Source: Durusdinium trenchii
Taxonomy: Eukaryota; Sar; Dinophyceae; Suessiales; Symbiodiniaceae
NCBI GenBank assembly: GCA_963970005.1
Contig: CAXAMN010003002.1
Span: 347,757-411,756, forward strand
DNA length: 64,000 nucleotides
Direction: 5' to 3'
In this document: positions 36,401 through 45,193 of the stretch, piece after piece
Position numbering within the stretch: the first letter of the stretch is position 1
Layout of the letters: the number at the start of each line of letters is the position of its first letter
Program-made: the position numbers and the translations under genes
The notes under the pieces: model-generated
Databases searched by the model: none
Seen by the model: only the letters and a program-made list of their open reading frames with translations
What the model was told of the DNA's origin: nothing

Positions 36401-39400
36401 CTCCACCCTGCCTAGTTGCCAATGTGATTCACGGGCCGAAACTTTCAGGGTGATCCCTAGTTCTTGTATGCGTGTCATCCATGCCTCGCTCAAATATTCT
36501 TTTGCGGGGTCCACATAAATGGTCTTTGGAGGTCCTGCCCAACTAAACCAGTGATCTTCTAGCAGATTCCATTGTGCACTCGAATCACTACCACATGGTC
36601 GGGCTACATGAAACAGTGTCCCTTCATCGATAATGTGCGTGAAATGGAATTGGGTTCCCTGAGCATTGGTCCACACTGCACCATCCATACCGATGGTATC
36701 ATTAAAACCAAGGTTCTCATGTATCCCCCCAACCTTTGAAAGATCGAAGCCTTTCCGGGACTCTGAACATGCATCACACTGGTAATCACGGGCGGCGTCC
36801 GTCAACTCCGACTCTGCGTTCGTGGATCGAAGGAAACGAACAAACGTGTCGGCATCCGGATGTCCAAGTCTGTGGTGTACCTGTTGAATCCACTTTTGTT
36901 TCTCCCTATCTAGATTCAGGTAACCAGGTCCATGTCTTGATAAATTCCGGGGTGGTCTTCCAGGAATCTCTAACTCTTCCCCTGATGTCTGAGGATCTCC
37001 CTTCTTTTCGGGGTCATTTTCCATCAAGTCAGTGTCCCCCATCCCCATTCTAGACCTCTTTCCTACGTAGGTTTCTTGTTCTGGAACATCTTCAATCTTT
37101 CGTTTCTCCCCGACAGGTTCAATCATCATGTCGTCTTTCCTAGGTTCCCGGCCGGACGTTTCAGGTTGCTTAGTACCAAACAGGGTTAAAGTAATCTTCG
37201 AAGGAATCCCTTTTCTGATGCGCTGCCGCTGTGGCAGCTTTTGCCATTCCTCTTCCTCTCCGACTTGTTCGATATTTCCGGACGATCGACGAAGTGAAAA
37301 AGTTTTTCTGAAAACAAGATCTTCCAAAGGAGTAGACGCTTTGGGAATCCTCAACCGTTCAGTCCCTCGACATACCTCTGCATGTACTAGTCGGAAGGTA
37401 CAGAAACCCTGGGCCTGTTTGAAAACAGCAGTTTCCGGTCCTAGAACTATTGAACCTACTCTCGGGGCCAGTTTGTCCAGGTCTCCAAAAAGGGTCTTGA
37501 TTCTCTTTTCAAAGTCCATCCTACGATTGTCATCCAAATCTTTATCTTCTTGCGTCCTCTCTCCTACCGTTTGCTTCGAGATGAGTCGTCTTCGTTTCAA
37601 TGCCTCCCCTACCAATACCTCATCTACTTCTTGTCCTTTTTCTGAAATTAAGAGTTCATCAAACACTAAAGGACGTTCTTGAGGATCGATCTGTACAGCT
37701 CGAACCACTGCACGCGCAAAGTCTGACGAGTACTTCGCAGCGAAGGCAGAAAGTGGCATCCACCTTCCAAGGTGTTTCACCTGTCCTGCAATCTGCTTAT
37801 GTTCATGTTTCTTGCGACAGTATCGACAGTCTAGCGCTCTGTGCAAATTTCGTGAGGTCGTCAAAACTATCGTTCTCTTTCTCATCGACTCACCCTTCCA
37901 ATTCAGCCTACCCACTTCACACATGTCAAAAACCGTTGGCAGAGTACCCCATCTCAATTGTTCCAATTCGGGTTGAACTACCATCTCAGAACCGACAGGC
38001 TGTTCCAAATGAAAATGTCTTCCATGTTCTACCTGGTACATGAATAGTTCTTCACACAAACTCAAGTTTGGTCTTTCATGTTTTCTCCCGTCTAGTATGT
38101 AGGTTCTCAGTTGTTTGCTTCTGCCCATGTTGCGTCTGGAGAAATTTCCCCAAAACTTGCAGTCAGGTGAAGCCCAAATGTGTGTGGGCTGCTGTGTTTC
38201 CAGGATCTGCCATAGCTTGTTTTGACCCTCAGGGGTCCGGAGATCACCATCCTGGATTGTGAATCGACGGGTCTTCAACCCCATCTGGCTTGCTATCTGT
38301 GTCAGGTGGGAGTTTGGATAACAGTAGATTTCCAGGATGTCCAATCTCTCCTTCGAATTGTGGGTTCGTGGTGCTAAGTGTCGTGTCCGGATGTCAGCTG
38401 AGTGGTTTGCCAACTCTTGCATCTGAAACTCAATCTTTTCCACCAGGTTAGCTAACTCCTTGGCAAAGAAGTCGTTGATTGGAGTGTCCATACTGGTATG
38501 AAGTTCAAACGAAGGTTGGTTCTCATAACTCAACTTCTCACTTGTATCATTCATGATTCCTCTGCTGGCATCAGGAAAGCCAACTCGCGTTGCAGAATGG
38601 CTATCTGCGTCTGGATCTGGGTCACTCGATCTCGGTTCTCCTTCGCAAGGTCCACCTGCATCTTCTGATGGTCCTCGAGAAGTGGCACTCCTCGTTTTCC
38701 CGGTGCCGATCCACTTGCCATGGATGGGATTCCCACGGGAACTTCCGAGCGGTGGTAGCTGTTCAGGTCGTCGATCACATCCCAGTCTGTGGTTGTCGCT
38801 CCCTGCTGTGCCCACTCCTCTCGGGTCTTCTTGATCATCTGAGGCGTCAGCACTGGCTGCTGGCTTTCCACCGGCATGGTCGTCTCCATCCGAGCGGTGG
38901 CCAACACATAGTTGTGAAAGCTGAGAGCCCAGGCTGAAGTGCAATCTCCCTTTCGTTTCATGAACTCCACGTAGCTCGCATCGATGGCCAGGACCTGGGC
39001 AAATGTCTTGCCTGCATGCTTGCCGCCTCCCAAGACCTGATCTCCCCACTGCCTCAATGTGGTCACACCCGGCGGCTTGACGATCTTGGCATCGTTGACC
39101 GATGAGATGTTGGTCAACGTTGCATCTTCTGGAAAGGTCAGGGGACTGTCCAGTCCCGACACCGCCGCATATGTTGGGATCACCTTCTTGGGCGCCATGG
39201 AGTAGGTGATTGGCTTGGGAAATCTCGGCACTGCTTGAAACTCGAAGGGCTGCTGGGCATGTCTGTCGTGTCATCTCTGTGCTCGGCTGGTTCGTGTCTG
39301 TGTTTGTCGTTGTGAGGTTGTTTCCATGACCGTTTACATTGGAAAACTCTAGCATATGAGTCACGACCTCCCAAGTCTCATTCTGCACTTCCGCACTGCC

Positions 39401-41236
39401 AGCATGTTTCATGACATCTAACAAGTCAACCAAGAACAAACCTTTCTCACTCACCGTCAATGGAACACTCACACGTCCATGAAACATGCACAATTCACGC
39501 TTCGAGGTGCAAATATCTGCCGACACTGCTTTGCAAAAGGCATTTGACAGTAGAAAAGGAGTAGTGCCATCAACCACTTCAAGCTTTAGCCAACGCTTAC
39601 CAAAAGGCAGAAAAACCGCACCTAGACTCTTCAATGTCCCATTGTTTCCGAATCTAAACACGGTATCAGACTTCTGCCATGAGATCTGACGTGCATATTC
39701 CTTCGGCAAATTGACTAGCAGCTGCTCTAGTCTCTTTTTTCCAATCACGGACTTAGAGGCTCCTGTGTCCAGGATTGCTACACTACTGTGATCTACAAAA
39801 AACATCGGCTCATGTGGGTCTTCATGCCTGACACGTTTCCCCAGTGTAAGGCCCCCTAAGCCTCGTCTCAGCTGTCGTTTCAACTCTTGGAGGGACAGAG
39901 CAGCAAAAACGAATTCTTCATTAACACGGATTCTTGTTTCAGAATACCGACAAAATTTTGTGGGTTTGTTTTCAGCACCGGCCTGGCTGTCTTCAAAATT
40001 CCCGGTCGAGCTCATGCCAGGGTCGGTCAACAACATCGTCTCATTCACATCGTTCTGAATCGTCGCCTTCTCCTGGACGACGGGCCACCACTCAGGGAGC
40101 ATCTGTTCTAGTGAGATCGGGAGTCTTTCCAAGACCTCCGAGTCGACCTCTGACACATTCTCCCCAACCAAAGTGGACATGTGGATCTCCGCTGAAGGCG
40201 CTGCGGCATTCGAAGTCGTGCCCTTGTTTGGGCATTCCTGTCGCCAATGCCCACGAGCTCCGCAAAGACGACAATGGGAATTAGCTATGCGGTCCGCCAG
40301 TGACTGGCGTCTGCGGAAACCACCTTTTGCATTCCACGGACCCTTCTTGGATCCTTTGTTCTTTCCTTTCCCCTTCGACGGCGGCCAGAAACCACGGGCA
40401 CGGATCTTATCTCGAACTCGGCCTCTGGCTTCTGTGTATGCTGAGAAGCACATGCTCAAGTCGACATTGTCCTGGCAAGCTTCGATCAACTGGTCTTCAA
40501 ACTCCGTGATCATCAAGGCATCCTCATCGCCTTGTTCCATCAACATCTGAAGACCCATCTCGTCGTCAATCTGGTTGTCATCCTCCGTGAAGTAGGTCGG
40601 AATGGTCATCTCTTCTTCATCATCAACGAAATTGACTGGATAGACCTTCTTCTTTGGCTCGGAACCGGATGCACCCACCAGGATGCGAGGAGCAAGTTGT
40701 CTCATGGAGTCTTCCACTTTCTTGGCCTTGAGCTCCCCGGCACACATGGCAAGTACCCGCTTCTTGTCTTCTCCATTCAAACCACTTTGACGCAGCATGA
40801 TGAATGCTTTGATCTCTTGAATGGTCACATTCTTGATCTCAGCAAAGGCAACATTCATACGGTTCACGTATGAAAACACTGACTCATCTGTCTTCTGGGT
40901 CACCTTGTACAGAGCCCTCTCGAATTTTTCATAGGTCTGGAGTTCAGCAGAGTCCTCCCAATCGGCCACCGCACTCAGCAAGAGCTTGATGCCTCCATTT
41001 GGGTCCGAGAGCTTTTCACCATCTAGGGCTTTGACCTGAGCCCAGGCGGTGCCCTTCATCAGAAGTGCCAGTCTGGGAGCTAGCATTGAACGGTCCTTGA
41101 CGGGGCAGATGGAGTGCAAGAAACGAATCTTGTCGGCATACTCCCTCGGGTCGTCAATTGACGGGTCAAAACCCGGAAGAAGACTCCAGATGTGTCCGGC
41201 CTTTTCTTCTCCCGAACTTCCTTCCGTTCCGGCCAT
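33452..41236 (-). CDS. Copia Gag-Pol polyprotein with methyltransferase-like domain
   Basis: 2,594 codons from ATG at 41,236. In order: Gag (1-330) with a CX2CX4HX4C zinc knuckle (C322, C325, H330, C335); aspartic protease with DTGA at 490-493; an atypical Ser/Gly/Arg/Asp-rich segment at 660-894; a methyltransferase-like domain at about 965-1180 (SPDC 1023-1026, HLEQP 1076-1080, RKR 1119-1121); integrase with H1455, H1459, C1487, C1490 and D1518, D1576, E1612 (35 residues between the last two); an acidic Pro/Glu linker at about 1820-1885; reverse transcriptase with D2053 and VDD at 2143-2145; RNase H with D2297, E2350 and D2396, and ADCLTK at 2444-2449. All catalytic residues checked are present. 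The odd segment coincides with a second protein-like frame, so the natural product may be Gag-Pro and Pol made separately. Confidence 0.93.
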   Translation of the reverse strand: MAGTEGSSGEEKAGHIWSLLPGFDPSIDDPREYADKIRFLHSICPVKDRSMLAPRLALLMKGTAWAQVKALDGEKLSDPNGGIKLLLSAVADWEDSAELQTYEKFERALYKVTQKTDESVFSYVNRMNVAFAEIKNVTIQEIKAFIMLRQSGLNGEDKKRVLAMCAGELKAKKVEDSMRQLAPRILVGASGSEPKKKVYPVNFVDDEEEMTIPTYFTEDDNQIDDEMGLQMLMEQGDEDALMITEFEDQLIEACQDNVDLSMCFSAYTEARGRVRDKIRARGFWPPSKGKGKNKGSKKGPWNAKGGFRRRQSLADRIANSHCRLCGARGHWRQECPNKGTTSNAAAPSAEIHMSTLVGENVSEVDSEVLERLPISLEQMLPEWWPVVQEKATIQNDVNETMLLTDPGMSSTGNFEDSQAGAENKPTKFCRYSETRIRVNEEFVFAALSLQELKRQLRRGLGGLTLGKRVRHEDPHEPMFFVDHSSVAILDTGASKSVIGKKRLEQLLVNLPKEYARQISWQKSDTVFRFGNNGTLKSLGAVFLPFGKRWLKLEVVDGTTPFLLSNAFCKAVSADICTSKRELCMFHGRVSVPLTVSEKGLFLVDLLDVMKHAGSAEVQNETWEVVTHMLEFSNVNGHGNNLTTTNTDTNQPSTEMTRQTCPAALRVSSSAEISQANHLLHGAQEGDPNICGGVGTGQSPDLSRRCNVDQHLIGQRCQDRQAAGCDHIEAVGRSGLGRRQACRQDICPGPGHRCELRGVHETKGRLHFSLGSQLSQLCVGHRSDGDDHAGGKPAASADASDDQEDPRGVGTAGSDNHRLGCDRRPEQLPPLGSSRGNPIHGKWIGTGKTRSATSRGPSEDAGGPCEGEPRSSDPDPDADSHSATRVGFPDASRGIMNDTSEKLSYENQPSFELHTSMDTPINDFFAKELANLVEKIEFQMQELANHSADIRTRHLAPRTHNSKERLDILEIYCYPNSHLTQIASQMGLKTRRFTIQDGDLRTPEGQNKLWQILETQQPTHIWASPDCKFWGNFSRRNMGRSKQLRTYILDGRKHERPNLSLCEELFMYQVEHGRHFHLEQPVGSEMVVQPELEQLRWGTLPTVFDMCEVGRLNWKGESMRKRTIVLTTSRNLHRALDCRYCRKKHEHKQIAGQVKHLGRWMPLSAFAAKYSSDFARAVVRAVQIDPQERPLVFDELLISEKGQEVDEVLVGEALKRRRLISKQTVGERTQEDKDLDDNRRMDFEKRIKTLFGDLDKLAPRVGSIVLGPETAVFKQAQGFCTFRLVHAEVCRGTERLRIPKASTPLEDLVFRKTFSLRRSSGNIEQVGEEEEWQKLPQRQRIRKGIPSKITLTLFGTKQPETSGREPRKDDMMIEPVGEKRKIEDVPEQETYVGKRSRMGMGDTDLMENDPEKKGDPQTSGEELEIPGRPPRNLSRHGPGYLNLDREKQKWIQQVHHRLGHPDADTFVRFLRSTNAESELTDAARDYQCDACSESRKGFDLSKVGGIHENLGFNDTIGMDGAVWTNAQGTQFHFTHIIDEGTLFHVARPCGSDSSAQWNLLEDHWFSWAGPPKTIYVDPAKEYLSEAWMTRIQELGITLKVSARESHWQLGRVEAHGSILKGMLTRMDLEVPILEEESFKRAIVQACHAKNSLTRKSGYSPEQAVSGCATRLPGSVTSDDSALSHERALDEGPNKFKEALDLRESARRAFISLDNSNSLRRIMLRRSRPVRENFEVGDLVLYWKRKGGNMRRERGQWFGPARVALVESRKVIWLVHAHRLVRASPQQLRAASLREWKMIKDTEEFRVPAPDWARRIGHQDLCELDPDDLPEPSEPDVERPDPGETPGEPEDVLVPEPEEEVSAPTRKPSMNVEVDGTDVPVPEDDELFGDTIFFQEVGQGRCWEIDVTPACEIESAGGTPDALILAAVSERKKRTEIKLKELSQEDQKRFAVAKHKELGAWLQHKTIRRVSQGKIPDNAIMRCRWLYVWKTASGDELPTDLSSEGKKAKARLIVIGWEDPDLDQVINDAPTLSKDGRTVLLQAVASHQWPLISFDISTAFLHGKGDGRPLGLVPVPEMREALNMSETDQVQLDGGAYGRIDAPFLWFCEFRDELKRQGCRQSPLDPCVFTYHSQDGLEGCLGIHVDDGIGGGSPKFMDMLRRVEKKFKFGAFEEGEFTYTGIHFRQWDDGSIEYDQVPYIEKIQPIALGKGRKEDPESLISEGERTAFRSLIGALQYAAVHSRPDLAAKVGELQSEVTRAQVKHLVLGNKVLTEAKQNRVSLMVLPIQPERVTYCAFSDASFSCTKHTTAQQGTIIFATTPELLENKRSVVAPVAWYSKKIPRVVRSTLGAEAAALSNSVDRLLWLRILWATILDPDCDWKNPEVLLKSQNQAGLVTDCKSAYDLLTRTALPQCSEHRTTIECLLIRERLRDNATVRWVCSQAMLADCLTKTMDSSALRECLRTGKYILRDENHTLKERLTARERLKWIKQHGSTTTRSSEEAMLTEQIGKSMHEEDFWKMGPKGELIRVHVKPRYQLFSPVGVVDCPVDLRKLEVFRDTYQQGCAGERSYWVGTCAHRKTSFPWTGETVFYKIKE
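37697..38344 (-). other. Methyltransferase-like domain inside the copia polyprotein
   Basis: Residues 965-1180 of the polyprotein. LDILEIYCYPNSHL is in the place of motif I, THIWASPDCKFW of motif IV with the Cys, FHLEQPVGS of motif VI, and RKRTIVLTTS of motif VIII. The order and spacing match a C5-cytosine methyltransferase fold, but Glu-Gln-Pro replaces Glu-Asn and Pro-Asp-Cys replaces Pro-Pro-Cys. Variants with PDC occur in some phage and archaeal enzymes. Retrotransposons with captured cytosine methyltransferases have been reported from dinoflagellates, to my recollection. Whether this domain is active cannot be judged here. Confidence 0.6.
38551..39198 (-). CDS. Overprinted second frame inside the copia polyprotein
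   Basis: A 215-codon frame starts at ATG 39,198 and stops at TGA 38,553-38,551, shifted by one base against the polyprotein frame, which stays open across it. It reads as real protein: MAPKKVIPTYAAVSG, a compact GGKHAGKTFAQVLAIDASYV motif at about residues 58-77, and a C-terminal helical, probably coiled-coil part (KENRDRVTQIQTQIAILQRE). The motif recalls the short GKxxGKTF module in ExoX-like C-terminal domains. The polyprotein frame over the same bases is Ser/Gly/Arg/Asp-rich and looks like a shadow. The stop codon overlaps Met895 of the main frame as ATGA. The frame is open from 39,270, so a non-ATG start or a frameshift entry is also possible. Confidence 0.65.
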   Translation of the reverse strand: MAPKKVIPTYAAVSGLDSPLTFPEDATLTNISSVNDAKIVKPPGVTTLRQWGDQVLGGGKHAGKTFAQVLAIDASYVEFMKRKGDCTSAWALSFHNYVLATARMETTMPVESQQPVLTPQMIKKTREEWAQQGATTTDWDVIDDLNSYHRSEVPVGIPSMASGSAPGKRGVPLLEDHQKMQVDLAKENRDRVTQIQTQIAILQRELAFLMPAEES

Positions 41237-41344
41237 GGCTCAGTGGTCGAAGGAAAGGTAAAATGTCGTGCAACAAAATTCTGGGATCCAATGCAACCTA
41301 TCCTAGGTTAATTACTCACTGGAGAACCCCTCCAAAATGCCTAC

Positions 41345-41360
41345 GCCTCCTTGCGGAGGC
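41345..41360 (-). other. RNA hairpin with GCAA loop next to the PBS
   Basis: On the minus strand GCCTCC-GCAA-GGAGGC forms a 6-bp stem with a GNRA-type tetraloop. Its first three bases are the last three of the primer-binding site. Confidence 0.6.
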
Positions 41361-41370
41361 TCCGCTACCA
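41358..41370 (-). other. Primer-binding site
   Basis: On minus, TGGTAGCGGAGCC begins one base after the 5' LTR. Its complement ends in GCTACCA. It fits the 3' end of an initiator tRNA-Met (acceptor stem AGCGGAG plus CCA), the usual copia primer. The tRNA match is inferred from known initiator tRNAs. Confidence 0.8.
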
Positions 41371-41371
41371 A

Positions 41372-41544
41372 TGTTAATCTCACCCTGGAGTTGAATGATC
41401 CTAACCTTGGGGAAACCCGGTCCTCTTGTCCAAGCGGCCTCGCTCTTTGTCGACGATGTTCGGTCCACCCACCCACCCTTTCGGTAGGTTCGATCAAAAG
41501 GTCGTCATGCGAGACATCTGATTGGTAAGCTTGTGAGCTTCACA
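41372..41544 (-). repeat. 5' LTR (right end)
   Basis: 173 bp, identical to the left LTR. Transcription would start here and run leftward. The leader to the ATG at 41,236 is about 135 bases. Confidence 0.95.
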
Positions 41545-42801
41545 ATATATATATATATATGTATTTGTGCATTCATAAATATGCATAATTTGCATACGTA
41601 TACAACAAATGCTGACACTCATGGACTGCTGGTAACATGCCTTGCAGATGTCTTTTCTGCCTTTCTTGCCGTGCGTGCTCATGGCCGGTGTAACCAAGAG
41701 AGTTCAGTTCCTCTTTGGGCCATCGCGGAGCGCGCGCACGGCGCAGGTGCCACGAATGGCAAAGCCAGTTCCGCCAGTGGCGTGGGCGGCCGTGATTTCT
41801 CCTTGGGCGGATCAAAGAGTTTGGTGGCCCAGGTGGCCGAAGCCCGAAGCGTCCAAAGACTTAGCGGACGGACTGGGACACATCGGACAGAATGGGCTGC
41901 CCCTGAGCTTGGGGTGTCTTTTCATAGTGCCGACAAAGAGGTTTTTAAGGGGTGTCCATGAAATACCCCAAACAGGGGGTTCGGTGTGGTAACTGGTAAG
42001 GTAAGTAGTTGGTTCAGCGACCGTATCATTTCAGGGGCCATGCCGTGATTTTTGGGCAAGTGGAAGTAAGCAAGTGAGACCTAAAGAGACGACATAATGA
42101 AGAGACAACCAGTGGAAGCTGAGCAGACCCCCCCGTGTAGAGGAAAGTGATCTTCCAGATCCACTTCCATGATTGAACGAGCAGCCCCCTGGGGCTGGGT
42201 GGTAGAGACCGTCGTGGTTACAGTTGTTATATAATATACACATGCTTTTTGGCCTTCTTCCAAATGGCCTGTGTGGGGATCGCTCGAAGTAAATCGATTA
42301 TTCTTGTCAGAAGCACACCAACTATTTGGCGTCGGTATGTGCATGTCAAGAACTTCAAGGCCTTCCAACCACGCATAACCACGCTGGTTTTTGTGTCGAT
42401 CTGTGTTTTTTTGCTTCGCGGGTGGGGCAGGTGAATTCCACCAATTCCAATGCGCCCAAACGGATGCAGCATGTATGTGAGGGTGCTTGGATGCTCCTGC
42501 CCACTCTGAAGCTTGTAAGAGGATGCTGCTTGATGTGTGGGCCTGCAACTCCCACAAATCCCATGTAGCTGTAGAAGTGTTCGTTCGACATGATGCAGAT
42601 GCACTTTTTCTCAGAGCATTGGTGATCACCGTTTTACATTATGTTACATTCCCCGTGGAATGAATCCACGGTTCTGGTTTCAAAGGCAGCAAGCTTCTAG
42701 TTTCCCGGACTGTTCCCTGTGGCCGCTCTGGTGCCGCTCTCCGAGGCAGCGCCCCTCACCGCGGCGCCCCTCACCGCCCGCCGGCCGGGCCGACCGGGCC
42801 G

Positions 42802-42951
42802 ATGGGCTTCGGCGGCCGTCCCGGTGGCGGGCGGTCGGGGGGACGAGGTCCCGGTGGACGGGCCAAAGGCTTTGGCAAGGGCAAGGGCGGCTTCGGCGGC
42901 TTTGGCCAGATGGGCCAGATGGGCGGCTTTGGCCTAGGCCGGGTGCAGTGA
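42802..42951 (+). CDS. Gly-rich (RGG / FGG) exon or small ORF
   Basis: From ATG 42,802 to TGA 42,951 there are 49 codons dominated by Gly, Arg, Phe, Lys and Gln (GRGPGGRAKGFGKGKGGFGG and GQMGQMGGFG). The frame is open upstream with Pro/Gly/Ala-rich sequence, so this may be the end of a longer exon. RGG/FGG runs are typical of RNA-binding or condensate-forming tails. It lies upstream of the La-motif exons on the same strand, and shared function is only a suggestion. Confidence 0.45.
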   Translation: MGFGGRPGGGRSGGRGPGGRAKGFGKGKGGFGGFGQMGQMGGFGLGRVQ

Positions 42952-44178
42952 GGGAACTGACGAGTGCAGTGAGGTGAGTGCCGAGTGAGGGAACTGGGCG
43001 GCCAAGATGACATTTGAGCACCTCAATGCAGCGAGGGGTGTTTTATGGGGGTTGCCCTTGGCGGTTGCAACACTGGGCAAGTGACTACACCTTTCAAGTT
43101 GAAACATTGAATAACATTGATACAGCTTGGAAATAGCTTTGCGTATAGATTGCGTTTATTTATGGGTGGAGGAGTTTCCAAAATTTCATTCAATTGCCCC
43201 AGGAGTTTTTCTTCCCTCCATACGCATGCTGCCAAATTTATCAATGCAGTGCCACAAAGAATTGACATGGCAAATAAGGATTCAAGATATTGGAGTTTTT
43301 CCAGTCAAACCTGGATTTGTCAAATCTGATTGGATAGTACAAAGGTAAGATTGAAAAAAGTACTCCTTGAGCAATCCTTTCAACCCATCTCTCCACCACA
43401 AGCACTGTTAAGCAGAGTATGTGGTGAATCCTTTGCATCAATACTATAGAAGCAACTCAGCACAGTGGGAAAAATTATTGCTTGTGTGTTGCGAGCACAG
43501 CCTCTCTACCAAGCTGCTGATATGATTTTGAAATTTGATACCAACCTTTGGCAGCTTAATTTGATACCAACCTTTGGCAGCTTAATTTACTTTTCGGTTA
43601 TTTGTTGGACGTATATTTCATTATATGTTCATCTATTAAAAAACACTGACAACGCATGCTAACAATCACTAAAACTCTGCTAAGGGTTGTTGCCAGGCGA
43701 GTTTCTTGCGACAGAATCATTTCCTCCCGTCGGACCTGCCCCAATAGGGATGGTACCCTTTGGTGGCAGTTGCCAAGTCTCCGACCAGGACCCGGGCTTG
43801 ATGGCGGCATGCCTGGCATGGGTTCCCCGTCTGAAAGCGCAGGTCAGAGCGAACGAGCATGGGTTCCCTCGTGCCTCGTTGATAGGCAGATCTTCACCCG
43901 TCCCTCCAAGGAAACAGGCCGTGATAGGCCATGAACAGATTCTGAAGTAGGCAGATCTTCCACCGCAACAAGGTCAACAAAGGGCTTTCCTTGGGTCCCC
44001 CCGTTCCGGAGGCTTCGTGGATCACATGCAATAGAACATAGTAGAATCCTGCAAACACCTTTAACTTGTGATTGATTTTGACCACTTAAGAGGATGTTAA
44101 AGAAGACTTGGAGGCCCCTTGTTTCGTAGTAGAACGCCAGATCATGTCATTATGCCACTATTGGATGCTATTACTCCC

Positions 44179-44273
44179 CTGCAGATTAACATGGAACCCC
44201 AAAACCACTGGGTTGGTATTCGGAAAATGGTCGAAACCACCGGACAATTCTCTGGTTCCATGTTAGTTTGCGG
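44179..44273 (+). mobile_element. MITE-like fold-back family D, copy 1
   Basis: Left end CTGCAGATTAACATGGAACC, right end GGTTCCATGTTAGTTTGCGG. These are inverted arms of about 20 bp with a loop of about 55 bp. CTCCC precedes it, as in the other copies. Confidence 0.8.
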
Positions 44274-44538
44274 CAGAGTAGGCATCTATTGGCCACATTG
44301 CCGCAATTTGGCCTTGCTTCCTTGAACCCCATGGTGCCCGAGGTGTCATGCCGGTGGAGGTGAACGGTGAAGAGCTCTTGATGACGGAGGCGAGAGGTCC
44401 TTCCTGAGTTCGTTGGTCTAAAAAAGGGTATACATAGATATAATTAGATATATATACCCTAGAAAATAATATGGGTGTTACAAATTTGATGTTCCAATAT
44501 GTTTCATGATTCCCTCATGACTTATAATTATATATATA

Positions 44539-44650
44539 TACCCTAGACTTCCAAGACCATTAAAACAATGGTTGACCTCGCTTTTGAGCGTAAAATCCTT
44601 AGTTGATTCGGTCAAACCTATTAAATTAATGGTGGTTGGAAGCCCCAAAT
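44539..44650 (+). repeat. Dispersed repeat family B, copy 2
   Basis: Starts ACCCTAGACTTCCAAGACCA, then GGTTGACCTCG, TAAAATCCTTAGTTGA and TTAAATTAATGGTGGTTGGA. It follows a TA run, as copies 1 and 3 follow or contain AT-rich sequence. Confidence 0.75.
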
Positions 44651-45193
44651 GCTACATGGTTTTCCGGATCTTCCTATGTGTTCCTGTCGATGTTTTCCTT
44701 ATAACATCTTATAACCAATTCATTGAGATTAACCGTCACCCCCAGCAGCTTCACAAGCACGGTCCAGAAGGGGAGACTGGGGTCCCTCCTATGCATCGGG
44801 GGAACCGAACGCCTCCTTCGGAATCCCGGCCCCAATTGATTAATTGAAACAGGGTACAGACATGGGGAGAAGATGGGAGAGCACCGAGCGAATTGGGATG
44901 ACGGTTCCGGATTACAAGACCCAACACGACCCAACACATACCACACACTTCGCCAGACTATGAATCCTATAGGTTTCCTCTTACCTGGCCACACCTTAGC
45001 CGTCACCCCCTGGCCGCAAAACTGACCCCCAAAACCCAACCGACACCGACCGGTGAGCCCCGCCGTACGGCCCGCCACACCCCTCAGGTCACTAAGCATG
45101 GAATTGGAAGAGTCTTTGCATGGACCAGATTGGATCAGACTGAAGGACATTATATACTATCCTTGTGGGTTTGTCCCAACTTACCTGTAACTT

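Larger units (their letters stand above)
33273..41544 (-). mobile_element. Complete Ty1/copia-type LTR retrotransposon
   Basis: An 8,272-bp element on the minus strand with two identical 173-bp LTRs (TG...CA ends when read on minus), a primer-binding site next to the 5' LTR (right end here), a purine tract next to the 3' LTR (left end here) and an unbroken 2,594-codon frame. Domain order Gag, protease, integrase, reverse transcriptase, RNase H defines the copia type. It sits in an AT dinucleotide run: ATATAT flanks both ends, so a 4-6 bp target duplication is present but cannot be told from the run. Identical LTRs and the intact frame point to a recent, possibly active insertion. It carries an extra methyltransferase-like domain before integrase. 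Confidence 0.95.

Noticed and set aside
39180-39374. Third-frame ORF of 64 codons overlapping the start of the overprinted protein
   Set aside because: Composition is Arg/Pro/Ser-rich with no motif, and it ends where the better frame begins. It is most likely a shadow.
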